From Flavobacterium sedimenticola (GTDB lineage: Bacteria > Bacteroidota > Bacteroidia > Flavobacteriales > Flavobacteriaceae): a stretch of DNA of 64,000 bases. The stretch spans positions 62,001 to 126,000 of the forward strand of contig NZ_JASGBP010000004.1 in assembly GCF_030053345.1 (NCBI RefSeq), in the 5' to 3' direction. Below, in pieces: positions 16,833-24,694 of the stretch. The stretch's first letter is position 1. Each line of letters begins with the position of its first letter. The notes beneath the pieces are model-generated. The model was not told where the DNA came from. It did not search any database and worked only from the letters and a program-made list of their open reading frames with translations. Made by a program: the position numbers and the translations under genes.

Positions 16833-19244
16833 ATGAAATTACGCTTTACTTTTTTGTTCTTACTCGGATTAGGATTTTCGGCTTTAGCTCAAGAAAATCT
16901 TACCTTTCAAAAACCTTCTGCCGAAATTTTAGCATTGGCCGATTACGAGCGAGCGCCATCGGTGAGCATGGATTCTAAAAAAGAATACCTATTGCTGAGT
17001 TATCGCAACACCTACAAAACGTTAGACGATTTAAATCAGGAAGAAATGCGCTTGGGCGGTTTGCGTATCAACCCGATTACCAATATTTCGAGTACGGTGA
17101 CGTATGTCAACAATTTGAAGTTAAGAAAAGTAAGCGATAAAACAGAAACGCAAGTTTCGGGCTTACCGCAAAATGCTCGAATCACCAATATTGCTTGGTC
17201 GCCCAACGAGAAGAAAATCGGATTTACGCATACGACCAATACCGGAGTGGAACTTTGGGTAATTGATGTTATTTCGGCTTCTGCCAAAAAAATCACGGAT
17301 GCCAACTTGAATGCCAACTTGGGAAGTCCGTACAGTTGGATGAAAGACAACGAAACGCTTTTGGTAAAAATGCTGCCGAAAAATCGTCCGGCACTAATTG
17401 ACAGCAAGAAAGATCTGCCCAAAGGACCAACGGTTTCCACCGGAGACGGTTCGAAATCGCAAAACAGAACGTATCAGGATTTGTTGAAAAATAAAACGGA
17501 CGAAGCCAATTTCGACGCTCTAGTGACTTCCGAATTATACAAAGTTTCCCTATCCGGCAAAACCGAATTATTCAAACCCGCCGACATTTATGCCGGAGAA
17601 AGTTTCTCACCCGACGGGAATTATTTAATGGTAACGACAATTCAAAAACCGTATTCTTATATCGTTCCGTTGAGCCGTTTTCCGCAAAAAACAGTGGTTT
17701 ACGATGTAAACGGAAAAGAGATTAAAGTCGTTAATGATGTACCGCTCAATGAAGTGATGCCCAAAGGTTTTTCTTCTGTGAGAAAAGGTAAAAGAAGCAT
17801 GAATTGGAGAGCCGACCAACCGGCAACACTTTCCTATGTCGTAGCGTTAGACGAAGGCGACCAAGCGAAGAAAGTCGATTTCAGAGATGAAGTTTTCACT
17901 TGGGACGCGCCATTCAACGCCGAACCCAAATCGATTTTAAAAACCCAACAACGTTTCAGCGGCATCATTTGGGGTAACGAAACTACCGCTATTGCTTATG
18001 ATGATTGGTACGATACTCGAAACCAAAAAGTATATTTGTTCAATCCATCCCATCCGAACCAAGCGCCTAAAGTAATTTGGGACCGAAACTCGCAAGACAT
18101 TTACAGCGATCCGGGGAATTTTGAAACCAAAAGAAATCAATATAACCGCTATGTGTTGGCCATCGAAAACAACAATGCTTACTTAATTGGCGACGGATTT
18201 ACCAAAGAAGGACAGTTTCCGTTTGTAGACGAATTCAATTTGGCGACACTCAAAACAAAACGTTTGTACACCTCTAAAATGAAAGATAAAAAAGAGGATT
18301 TACAATCGATTGAAGACTTCAAAAAAGGCGATGTTTTGGTGCAAATCCAATCGAAAAACGACTTCCCGAACTACTATTTCAGAAACATCAAATCGGGTAA
18401 ACTGACGCCGATTACCAGCTTCAAAAACCCTTTTGAGAGTATCAAAAACGTATATAAAGAAGTCATTAAATACAAGAGAAAAGACGGCGTGGAATTGTCG
18501 GGTACCTTGTATTTACCGGCCGATTACGACCGAACTAAGAAAACCGAAAAGTTGCCGTTGTTGATTTGGGCGTATCCGGAAGAATTTAAAGATAAAAACA
18601 GTGCCGGACAAAGCAACAAAAACCCTAACGAATTTACGTTTCCTTACTATGGGTCTTTTATATACTGGGTTACCAAGGGCTATGCCGTATTGGACGATGC
18701 TTCTTTCCCGATTATCGGGGAAGGCACTGCCGAACCGAATGATACGTTTATGCCGCAGTTAATTGCCAATGCCGAAGCGGCAATTGATGCCGTGGATAAC
18801 TTGGGTTACATCAACCGAAAAAAAGTGGCTATTGGCGGGCATTCGTACGGTGCATTTATGACAGCCAATTTGCTAACGCACACTAATTTATTCGCCTGTG
18901 GCATCGCCCGAAGCGGCGCGTATAACAGAACGCTGACGCCTTTTGGTTTCCAAAGCGAACAACGCAATTACTGGGATGTTCCGGAAGTGTACAACGGTAT
19001 GTCACCTTTTATGAACGCCGATAAAATGAAAACCCCTTTGTTGTTGGTTCACGGCGATGCCGACAATAATCCGGGAACGTTTACGTTGCAATCGGAGCGC
19101 TATTTCCAAGCGCTGAAAAATTTGGGGGCACCGGTTCGATTGGTTTTATTACCTAAAGAAAGTCACGGTTATGCCGCCAAAGAAAACATTTTACACTTGC
19201 TGTGGGAACAAGACCAATTCTTGGAAAAGTATTTGAAAAACTAA
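16833..19244 (+). CDS. S9 family (prolyl oligopeptidase) serine peptidase, exported
   Basis: 803 residues with signal peptide (cleavage after SALAQ). The N-terminal two thirds form a beta-propeller with TolB/DPP-like blades (NIAWSPNEKKIGFTHT, YSWMKDNETLLVKML). The C-terminal third is an alpha/beta hydrolase. The nucleophile Ser671 lies in GGHSYGAFM, the acid is in HGDADNNPGT, and the His is in ESHGY. The family cleaves short peptides or acts as a dipeptidyl/acylaminoacyl peptidase. The location is expected to be periplasmic. It closely matches the form often annotated in Flavobacteria as an S9 peptidase or glutamyl peptidase-like protein; the exact specificity is not readable. Monocistronic, with a terminator 20 bp downstream. 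Confidence 0.92.
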   Translation: MKLRFTFLFLLGLGFSALAQENLTFQKPSAEILALADYERAPSVSMDSKKEYLLLSYRNTYKTLDDLNQEEMRLGGLRINPITNISSTVTYVNNLKLRKVSDKTETQVSGLPQNARITNIAWSPNEKKIGFTHTTNTGVELWVIDVISASAKKITDANLNANLGSPYSWMKDNETLLVKMLPKNRPALIDSKKDLPKGPTVSTGDGSKSQNRTYQDLLKNKTDEANFDALVTSELYKVSLSGKTELFKPADIYAGESFSPDGNYLMVTTIQKPYSYIVPLSRFPQKTVVYDVNGKEIKVVNDVPLNEVMPKGFSSVRKGKRSMNWRADQPATLSYVVALDEGDQAKKVDFRDEVFTWDAPFNAEPKSILKTQQRFSGIIWGNETTAIAYDDWYDTRNQKVYLFNPSHPNQAPKVIWDRNSQDIYSDPGNFETKRNQYNRYVLAIENNNAYLIGDGFTKEGQFPFVDEFNLATLKTKRLYTSKMKDKKEDLQSIEDFKKGDVLVQIQSKNDFPNYYFRNIKSGKLTPITSFKNPFESIKNVYKEVIKYKRKDGVELSGTLYLPADYDRTKKTEKLPLLIWAYPEEFKDKNSAGQSNKNPNEFTFPYYGSFIYWVTKGYAVLDDASFPIIGEGTAEPNDTFMPQLIANAEAAIDAVDNLGYINRKKVAIGGHSYGAFMTANLLTHTNLFACGIARSGAYNRTLTPFGFQSEQRNYWDVPEVYNGMSPFMNADKMKTPLLLVHGDADNNPGTFTLQSERYFQALKNLGAPVRLVLLPKESHGYAAKENILHLLWEQDQFLEKYLKN

Positions 19245-19263
19245 GCTACCAACAATATTTACT

Positions 19264-19298
19264 AAAACCTCAAGGTGTGAAAGCTTTGAGGTTTTTTT
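19264..19298 (+). terminator. Intrinsic terminator after the S9 peptidase gene
   Basis: AAAACCTCAAGG ... CTTTGAGGTTTTTT hairpin followed by T residues. Confidence 0.8.
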
Positions 19299-19343
19299 GA
19301 CATTGACTATTTCTATTTTTTTTTGAAAAAAAATTATTATTTA

Positions 19344-19373
19344 TTGTTTATCAATAAATTTTTATTATTTTTG
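19344..19373 (+). promoter_or_regulatory. Bacteroidota housekeeping promoter of the DUF2975/HTH pair
   Basis: TTG at 19344-19346, 19-bp spacer, then TATTTTTG at 19366-19373. This matches the TTG-N19-TAnnTTTG consensus exactly, 25 bp before the ATG. Confidence 0.75.
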
Positions 19374-19398
19374 ACTCGTAATTCAAAATCTAAAAAAG

Positions 19399-19941
19399 AT
19401 GGAAATCAGAATCACTACTAAAATGATACTCCAAGCATTACACCTATTATCTTGGATTATTTTTATCGGTTTATGCGTTGAAGCCGGTAGTTTTTTGTTC
19501 AATGCTGTATTTACGATGGTCTTTAATCCGTTGGCCGCCGATTATTTCAAACTTACGGAACTGTACCAATACGACAGTGGTTTTTTCTTGACTCAAATTG
19601 GTTTAGGCTTTATAGTGGCCATTTTGAAAGCCTTATTATTCTTCTTAATTGTAAAAATACTGTACGATAATAAGCTCGATTTTTCAAAACCTTTCAGTAA
19701 AGCACTTGTCAAGTTTGTTTCTAACCTAGCCTATTTGACGATTTTCATTAGCTTTTTCTCCAATTGGGGCGCTAATTACGCCAAATGGTTAGCCACAAAA
19801 GGCATAAACATGCCCGACATTGCTGATTTAAATTTAGACGGAGCCCATATTTGGCTATTTATGGGTGTGGTACTTTTGGTCATCGCTCAAATCTTTAAAA
19901 AGGGAGTAGAAATGCAAACCGAAAACGAACTAACCATCTGA
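19399..19941 (+). CDS. DUF2975 domain-containing membrane protein
   Basis: 180 residues with four predicted membrane helices, near 12-35, 65-90, 110-130 and 145-165. The overall pattern (LHLLSWIIFIGLCVEAGSFLF ... GAHIWLFMGVVLLVIAQIFKKG) is that of DUF2975 proteins. Their usual partner is a small YozG-like HTH regulator, and one is encoded 3 bp downstream. The pairing suggests the membrane protein and regulator act as a unit, but the family function is not established. Confidence 0.88.
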   Translation: MEIRITTKMILQALHLLSWIIFIGLCVEAGSFLFNAVFTMVFNPLAADYFKLTELYQYDSGFFLTQIGLGFIVAILKALLFFLIVKILYDNKLDFSKPFSKALVKFVSNLAYLTIFISFFSNWGANYAKWLATKGINMPDIADLNLDGAHIWLFMGVVLLVIAQIFKKGVEMQTENELTI

Positions 19942-19944
19942 GAT

Positions 19945-20157
19945 ATGCCCATAATTGTGAATGTAGATGTGATGATGGCCAAACGAAAAATGTCGTTGAA
20001 TGAGCTGTCGGAGAAAGTCGATTTAACCTTATCGAATCTTTCCATATTGAAAACCGGCAAAGCCAAAGCCATTCGTTTCAGTACGCTCGAAGCGATTTGC
20101 AAAGCGTTGGATTGTCAACCCGGAGATATTTTAGAATATGTGACCGAAGAAAAATAA
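19945..20157 (+). CDS. Small Cro/C1-type HTH transcriptional regulator (YozG-like)
   Basis: 70 residues that are nearly all HTH domain: MAKRKMSLNELSEKVDLT, NLSILKTGKAKAIRFSTLEA, ALDCQPGDILEY. The GKAKAIRFSTLEAICKALDC phrase is the hallmark of the regulator that accompanies DUF2975. It lies 3 bp after the DUF2975 stop and is co-transcribed from 19344-19373. It probably autoregulates the pair (inference). Confidence 0.92.
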   Translation: MPIIVNVDVMMAKRKMSLNELSEKVDLTLSNLSILKTGKAKAIRFSTLEAICKALDCQPGDILEYVTEEK

Positions 20158-20182
20158 AGTGCTTCTTTTACAAAAGCACTTC
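20157..20182. terminator. Hairpin between convergent genes
   Basis: AAGTGCTT and AAGCACTT around a CTTTTACA loop, followed by TCT then A-rich sequence. It overlaps the last codons of the minus-strand ABC gene, which ends at 20168. Confidence 0.55.
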
Positions 20183-21091
20183 TAAAAAAACAGTTGTCTT
20201 TGGCGAGAAATTGAGTTGGCTGTCAAAGTAAATTCTGTCGCCGTTATATTCGGCTTCCACTAAATAATGGCTGCCTTTGTAATACGATTGCAAAACAGTA
20301 ACTTGAAAATCTGACTTAGGAACCACGTGTAATTGGTGCGGATATAAGTATCGTTTTTCGCCGTCCTTTTCGATTTCATTCACATCCCCAAAAAGCGAAG
20401 CAATGTATTTGCTCGTTGGGTTTTGGTATATATTTTCGGGCGACTCGGAAGCGATGATTTGGCCGTTTTGCATTACCAAAGCTTCATCGGCAAACGACAA
20501 CACATCAGAACTATCGTGGGTAGCGACTAGGGTCGTAATTTGTTTTTCTTTCAGATAAGCAAACAATTTTCGGCGCAGGCTGTTCTTTCTGAAATTATCG
20601 ATATGACTGAACGGTTCATCCAACAACAACACTTCGGGTTCTAAAGCTAATACGCGAGCCAAAGCCACGCGTTGCATTTGTCCGCCACTCAAATATTGGG
20701 CTTTCACCGAAGCGAATTCGGTCATTTCGACTATCTCCAATAATTCGGCTATCCGCGCTTGCTTTTTATCGGCATAAATATTCGACAAGTATTTGCCCAC
20801 ATTCTCGGCTACGGTAATAAAAGGCATCAAATCGAAATCTTGCGCCAAATACTTCATGTATTCCATGCCGGGAATGAGGTGAAATTTCGGTCCGAGAACT
20901 TCGCTATCATTCCAAAAAATACGCCCTTCATCCAAATCATACAGCCCGTAAATGAGTTTGAGGAGTGTGCTTTTCCCGCAACCGCTTTCGCCCATGACAG
21001 CCAGATTTTTACCTTTCTGTAATTGGAAAGAAAGATTATGTAAGGTGGGCTTATCCTGATAGGCAAAGGAAATATGTTGAACTTGTAGCAT
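20168..21091 (-). CDS. ABC transporter ATP-binding protein
   Basis: 307 residues. Walker A GESGCGKST (about 35-43), Q-loop, signature LSGGQMQRVA (about 135), Walker B VLLLDEP, and switch His in VATHDSSD. A C-terminal extension of about 85 residues (after YIASLFGDVNEI) resembles the TOBE-like end of importer ATPases of the PotA/CysA type. No permease gene is adjacent on either side, so the membrane partner must be encoded elsewhere or the protein acts alone. Monocistronic. Confidence 0.88.
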   Translation of the reverse strand: MLQVQHISFAYQDKPTLHNLSFQLQKGKNLAVMGESGCGKSTLLKLIYGLYDLDEGRIFWNDSEVLGPKFHLIPGMEYMKYLAQDFDLMPFITVAENVGKYLSNIYADKKQARIAELLEIVEMTEFASVKAQYLSGGQMQRVALARVLALEPEVLLLDEPFSHIDNFRKNSLRRKLFAYLKEKQITTLVATHDSSDVLSFADEALVMQNGQIIASESPENIYQNPTSKYIASLFGDVNEIEKDGEKRYLYPHQLHVVPKSDFQVTVLQSYYKGSHYLVEAEYNGDRIYFDSQLNFSPKTTVFLEVLL

Positions 21092-21135
21092 CTTGATTTT
21101 CTGAAAGGCAAACTTACGAACTTTATTAAAAAGAT

Positions 21136-21171
21136 AAGAGCGACAGAACTCAAACGTGGAGTGTCGCTCTT
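21136..21171 (-). terminator. Terminator downstream of the AarF kinase gene
   Basis: AAGAGCGACA and TGTCGCTCTT form a perfect 10-bp stem. Read on the minus strand it is followed shortly by TTTTT. Confidence 0.6.
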
Positions 21172-21199
21172 ACCAACCTAACCAATAAATAAACAAAGT

Positions 21200-22513
21200 T
21201 TAATTTTTCATATATTTTTCGAACAATTTGGTGTCGATGCGTGCTTTTAAATCGTGTAACAAATTATACAACCCGAAAAACGTTCGGTTGATGTACAAAA
21301 AGTGTTTCGAACCACGATTACCGTTCATTTTGCGAAGCTGTGTATCTTTAGAGAAAGCTTCTCCCATTTGGGCAATTTTTCCGAAGAAATCGGCATCCGA
21401 GAAATCGAAGGCATCGCCGTGAAACGGTTGCGTGAACAAGCTCAATAAGTCATGGAATATTTTGGTGAAATATTCTATTTCTTCAGGACTGTCATCGTGA
21501 CGCAATATTTCGAGTTCGTATAATTTTTCGTTGAATAATTTCGGATTGTTGATGACTTCCGGCTTCGCCAATTCGAAATACGGAACATAAAACTCTTCGG
21601 GTACGTGTTTGATGCAACCAAAATCAATCGCTACCAATCGTCCTTCGGCATCAATGAGGAAATTCCCGGGATGCGGATCGGCGTGTACTTGTTTCAAATG
21701 GTGCATTTGGTACATGTAAAAATCCCACAATGCCTGACCTATTTTGTCACCTTTAGCTCGGTCTTCATTGTGCGCTGCAAACTCCGACAAATGCTCGCCT
21801 TGAATCCATTCCATCGTTAAAATCTTTTCCGATGAATATTCAGGATAGTATTTCGGGAAACGCAAATTATCGATTTTACCACACCAATCGGACACTTCCA
21901 GACTTTGCTTTAATTCTAATACATAATCGGTTTCTTCGAGCAATTTGTCTTCAACTTCCTTAAAATATTTATCGGAATCTTTCCCTTTGATGTTGAACAT
22001 TCTGATAGCAAAAGGTTTCACCAATGCCAAATCAGAACTTATACTTTCCGCCACTCCGGGATATTGGATTTTCACAGCAAAATTTTTCCCATTTTTTGTT
22101 GCTTTGTGTACCTGACCGATACTCGCGGCGTTCATGGCATCCGGAGTGAAGGAATCATATATTTCCTCGGGATATTTCCCTAAATATTTTTTGAATGTTT
22201 TACGAACCAAGGGCGCTGACAGAGGCGGCACCGAAAACTGCGACAACGAGAATTTTTCGACATACGCTTGCGGCATGATACTTTTATCCATACTCAACAT
22301 TTGAGCCACTTTCAACGCACTTCCTTTCAAATTTTTTAATCCGTCGTAAATGTCTTCGGCATTGTTTTCATCTAGTTTTTCTCGTGTTAAAGACGGATTG
22401 ACTATTTTTTCACCATAATAGGCTACGAAATTGGTCCCGACTTTTATACCGGTTTTCACTAACTGTCCGGCGCGTTCAATCTTTCCCGTTGGAATTTTGT
22501 CTAAGGTTTTCAT
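21200..22513 (-). CDS. AarF/ABC1/UbiB family atypical kinase
   Basis: 437 residues. The family features are visible: the KxGQ-type motif as LKGSALKVAQMLSMD, the Ala-rich nucleotide loop AASIGQVHKAT, a lysine in FAVKIQYPG, HADPHPGNFLI (catalytic loop) and LVAIDFG (metal-binding Asp). UbiB-type kinases support quinone or isoprenoid lipid metabolism. This organism uses menaquinone, so the role here is not clear. It directly follows the TetR-family gene with no gap (stop and start abut), so the two are one operon. Confidence 0.92.
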   Translation of the reverse strand: MKTLDKIPTGKIERAGQLVKTGIKVGTNFVAYYGEKIVNPSLTREKLDENNAEDIYDGLKNLKGSALKVAQMLSMDKSIMPQAYVEKFSLSQFSVPPLSAPLVRKTFKKYLGKYPEEIYDSFTPDAMNAASIGQVHKATKNGKNFAVKIQYPGVAESISSDLALVKPFAIRMFNIKGKDSDKYFKEVEDKLLEETDYVLELKQSLEVSDWCGKIDNLRFPKYYPEYSSEKILTMEWIQGEHLSEFAAHNEDRAKGDKIGQALWDFYMYQMHHLKQVHADPHPGNFLIDAEGRLVAIDFGCIKHVPEEFYVPYFELAKPEVINNPKLFNEKLYELEILRHDDSPEEIEYFTKIFHDLLSLFTQPFHGDAFDFSDADFFGKIAQMGEAFSKDTQLRKMNGNRGSKHFLYINRTFFGLYNLLHDLKARIDTKLFEKYMKN

Positions 22514-23185
22514 TTATTGCATTTTTTCTTTCCAAAGAAACTTGCCCAAATCAAACAAACTTTCCAAGGGTTTGGTGTTCAATAAATCGACTACCGTGTT
22601 TACTGATTTCTCAATCAACACATCAGTCTTTTCAAAACCTTTCGACGTATCATCCATCCAAAATTTCAGTAAAAATAAGAACTGTAGCCAAGCGCCTTCG
22701 GCGTAAACGGGTTCGGTTACTTTTGCCACTTTCCCGAACGGCTCTGAAGGCTCTGAGGTAATACTATCTACGATATATTTCTTAAAATGGTTTCGGAATG
22801 TTTTTAGTTGTTTCAAATTCTTTAATCCTTCATTATTTTCTTTGAGCGAAAACAATACATAGCTTCTGTTCAGGGTTAGAATTTCAAACAGTGTGAAGTA
22901 CAGCGTTAGCAGTTTATTCTTATCCGAATAGCTTTCAAACGCCACTTCCTTTTCAATAGTGGCCACAGCATTTTCAAAAAACTTCACCCAAATATCTTGT
23001 TTCAACGCTTCCAGAGACCCAAAGAAAGCATAGAAATCGCTTTCCTCGATGGCATGCTTTTTACAAAAAACATACACATTTTTAGGTGCTTCATTATTTT
23101 CCAAAACCTCATTCATGTATATTGAAATGATGGCGTTGTCATCGGGAGTGCTTTTTTTTGTTTTTGCTTTTTTAACCGTAGCCAT
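22514..23185 (-). CDS. TetR/AcrR-like regulator, translationally linked to the AarF kinase
   Basis: 223 residues. The N-terminus (MATVKKAKTKKSTPDD) is basic. Residues about 20-65 form a TetR-type HTH with FCKKHAIEESDFYAFFGSLEALKQDIW. The rest is an all-helical ligand or dimer domain. Some such proteins next to AarF kinases are degenerate TetR folds, so DNA binding is likely but not certain. The stop codon abuts the AarF ATG, implying coupled translation and shared function. Confidence 0.8.
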   Translation of the reverse strand: MATVKKAKTKKSTPDDNAIISIYMNEVLENNEAPKNVYVFCKKHAIEESDFYAFFGSLEALKQDIWVKFFENAVATIEKEVAFESYSDKNKLLTLYFTLFEILTLNRSYVLFSLKENNEGLKNLKQLKTFRNHFKKYIVDSITSEPSEPFGKVAKVTEPVYAEGAWLQFLFLLKFWMDDTSKGFEKTDVLIEKSVNTVVDLLNTKPLESLFDLGKFLWKEKMQ

Positions 23186-23290
23186 GGTGTTACCTTTAAG
23201 AGATGTAAAGTTAATAATGTTTAACTATTTTAAAAAATAATTAAACAAAAAGTTTTGTTAAATTATTAGGCGTAAAAAGTTAAAGTCAAA

Positions 23291-23321
23291 AAAAAGCGCC
23301 CACCAAAAGTGGGCGCTTTTT
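23291..23321 (-). terminator. Terminator downstream of the OmpA-family gene
   Basis: AAAAAGCGCCCAC and GTGGGCGCTTTTT around a CAAAA loop, 23 bp after the stop. Confidence 0.85.
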
Positions 23322-23343
23322 ATATTTTTAAAAAGGCAAAAAA

Positions 23344-24039
23344 TTATTTTCCGGCTTCTTTTTGTGCGTCTTGAATCATCTTTTCATTGGCTGTAATGGC
23401 AAATTCCACACGACGGTTTTTACTTCTTCCTTCCGGTGTATCGTTAGTCGCAATAGGATCGGCAATACCTAATCCGGTTGTTACAAAACGGGAAGCCACC
23501 AAACCTTTACCTATCAAATACGATTTCACCGAAGCGGCTCTTTGTTCAGATAAGGTCAAGTTGTATTCCGGTGTTCCTGTACTGTCGGTATAGCCGTAAA
23601 TCTGAATATTAGTATCCGGGTATTGGTTAAAAACCGGCACTAATTTATCTAAGTTGGCTTTAGCAGCAGCGGTTAAAGTAGATTTGTTCGTGTCAAAGCG
23701 AACCGCATTTTCACCCAAAACCAATCGAATCCCTTCGCCAACTCTTTCAACTTGCGCACCGGGAAGTGCCGTTTCAATTTCACGGGCTTGCTTATCCATT
23801 TTAGTACCGATAACTCCACCGGCAACACCGCCAATGACTCCGCCCAACACCGCCCCCAGGGCTCCGTTACCGCCTTTACCGATATTATTTCCTAAAATTC
23901 CGCCTAACACGGCTCCTCCAACGGCGCCAATGGCCACGCCTCGTTGCTGATTACTGGTGTTTTTAACTGACTCGCAACCGGTAAAAACCGTGGCAATCAT
24001 AAAAACTGTTCCTAAAACAATGGTACTTATCTTCTTCAT
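23344..24039 (-). CDS. OmpA-family lipoprotein with glycine zipper
   Basis: 231 residues. A lipobox (FTGC) follows the signal. Residues 35-85 are a glycine-zipper segment (GAVGGAVLGGILGNNIGKGGNGALGAVLGGVIGG) with potential membrane insertion. Residues 110-220 are an OmpA-like peptidoglycan-binding domain, with IYGYTDSTGTPEYNLTLSEQRA and the diaminopimelate-binding D and R positions in SKNRRVEFAI. It probably tethers the outer membrane to peptidoglycan. It lies 6 bp downstream of the lipocalin-like gene and shares its transcript. Confidence 0.92.
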   Translation of the reverse strand: MKKISTIVLGTVFMIATVFTGCESVKNTSNQQRGVAIGAVGGAVLGGILGNNIGKGGNGALGAVLGGVIGGVAGGVIGTKMDKQAREIETALPGAQVERVGEGIRLVLGENAVRFDTNKSTLTAAAKANLDKLVPVFNQYPDTNIQIYGYTDSTGTPEYNLTLSEQRAASVKSYLIGKGLVASRFVTTGLGIADPIATNDTPEGRSKNRRVEFAITANEKMIQDAQKEAGK

Positions 24040-24045
24040 ATTTAC

Positions 24046-24522
24046 TTAATTTACTTTGTCAAATTGATATACTACAGCGGTCATTTTGCCGGCTACATTA
24101 ATTTGGTCAACCAACTGAAACGATCTTTCTGTTTGGTTTGCCACTCTTAAAACATAACCCGATTTTACCGTTTTGGCTTTGGCTTCATCTAAAATTTTTA
24201 AGACAAATTCACCTTCTTTGTTGATAAACCAAGTTATAGGCGTTGAATAAGCAGTACAATTCGGGCTGTTTAAAGCCATACTTCCCTTGTTGCTCATAGA
24301 CACGAACTTCCATTTACTTCCAATAAAACATTTGGAATCAGCCAAATCAAAAGAAGTCACTTTAATCACTTCAGATCCGGGATAATTCACTGAAGAAATT
24401 ACCCATTCTCCTTTAATGGCGGTTTGAGATTGTGAATCTACCTTAGTATTGGTCGCCGAATTCGTCGATTTACAAGACAAAAACAAAACCGATACTACAC
24501 TAAGTAAAATAATTTTTTTCAT
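24046..24522 (-). CDS. Lipocalin family lipoprotein
   Basis: 158 residues from ATG 24522. A start 9 bp earlier is possible, but the signal peptide MKKIILLSVVSVLFLSC begins here. The lipobox is FLSC. The body has the lipocalin-like pattern GEWVISSVNYPG, CFIGSKWKFVS and FQLVDQINVAGKMTAVVYQF of the Bacteroidota lipocalin-like domain. It precedes the OmpA lipoprotein by 6 bp and forms an operon with it. A TATCTTTG box at 24549-24556 (minus) is a likely -7 element. Ligand unknown. Confidence 0.85.
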   Translation of the reverse strand: MKKIILLSVVSVLFLSCKSTNSATNTKVDSQSQTAIKGEWVISSVNYPGSEVIKVTSFDLADSKCFIGSKWKFVSMSNKGSMALNSPNCTAYSTPITWFINKEGEFVLKILDEAKAKTVKSGYVLRVANQTERSFQLVDQINVAGKMTAVVYQFDKVN

Positions 24523-24694
24523 ATCAATCATATTAACTTTATTAGAGACAAAGATACAGCACTTTTTTGGTTGTTATTTACAAAATTATACGATTTCCTT
24601 GCAGAATTTACTACGTCAATTTGTCATATTCCCGACAATTGGTATTTTCTTTGCGTAGCCTGAATCAAAAATTGTATAACTTAAAACAAATCAT

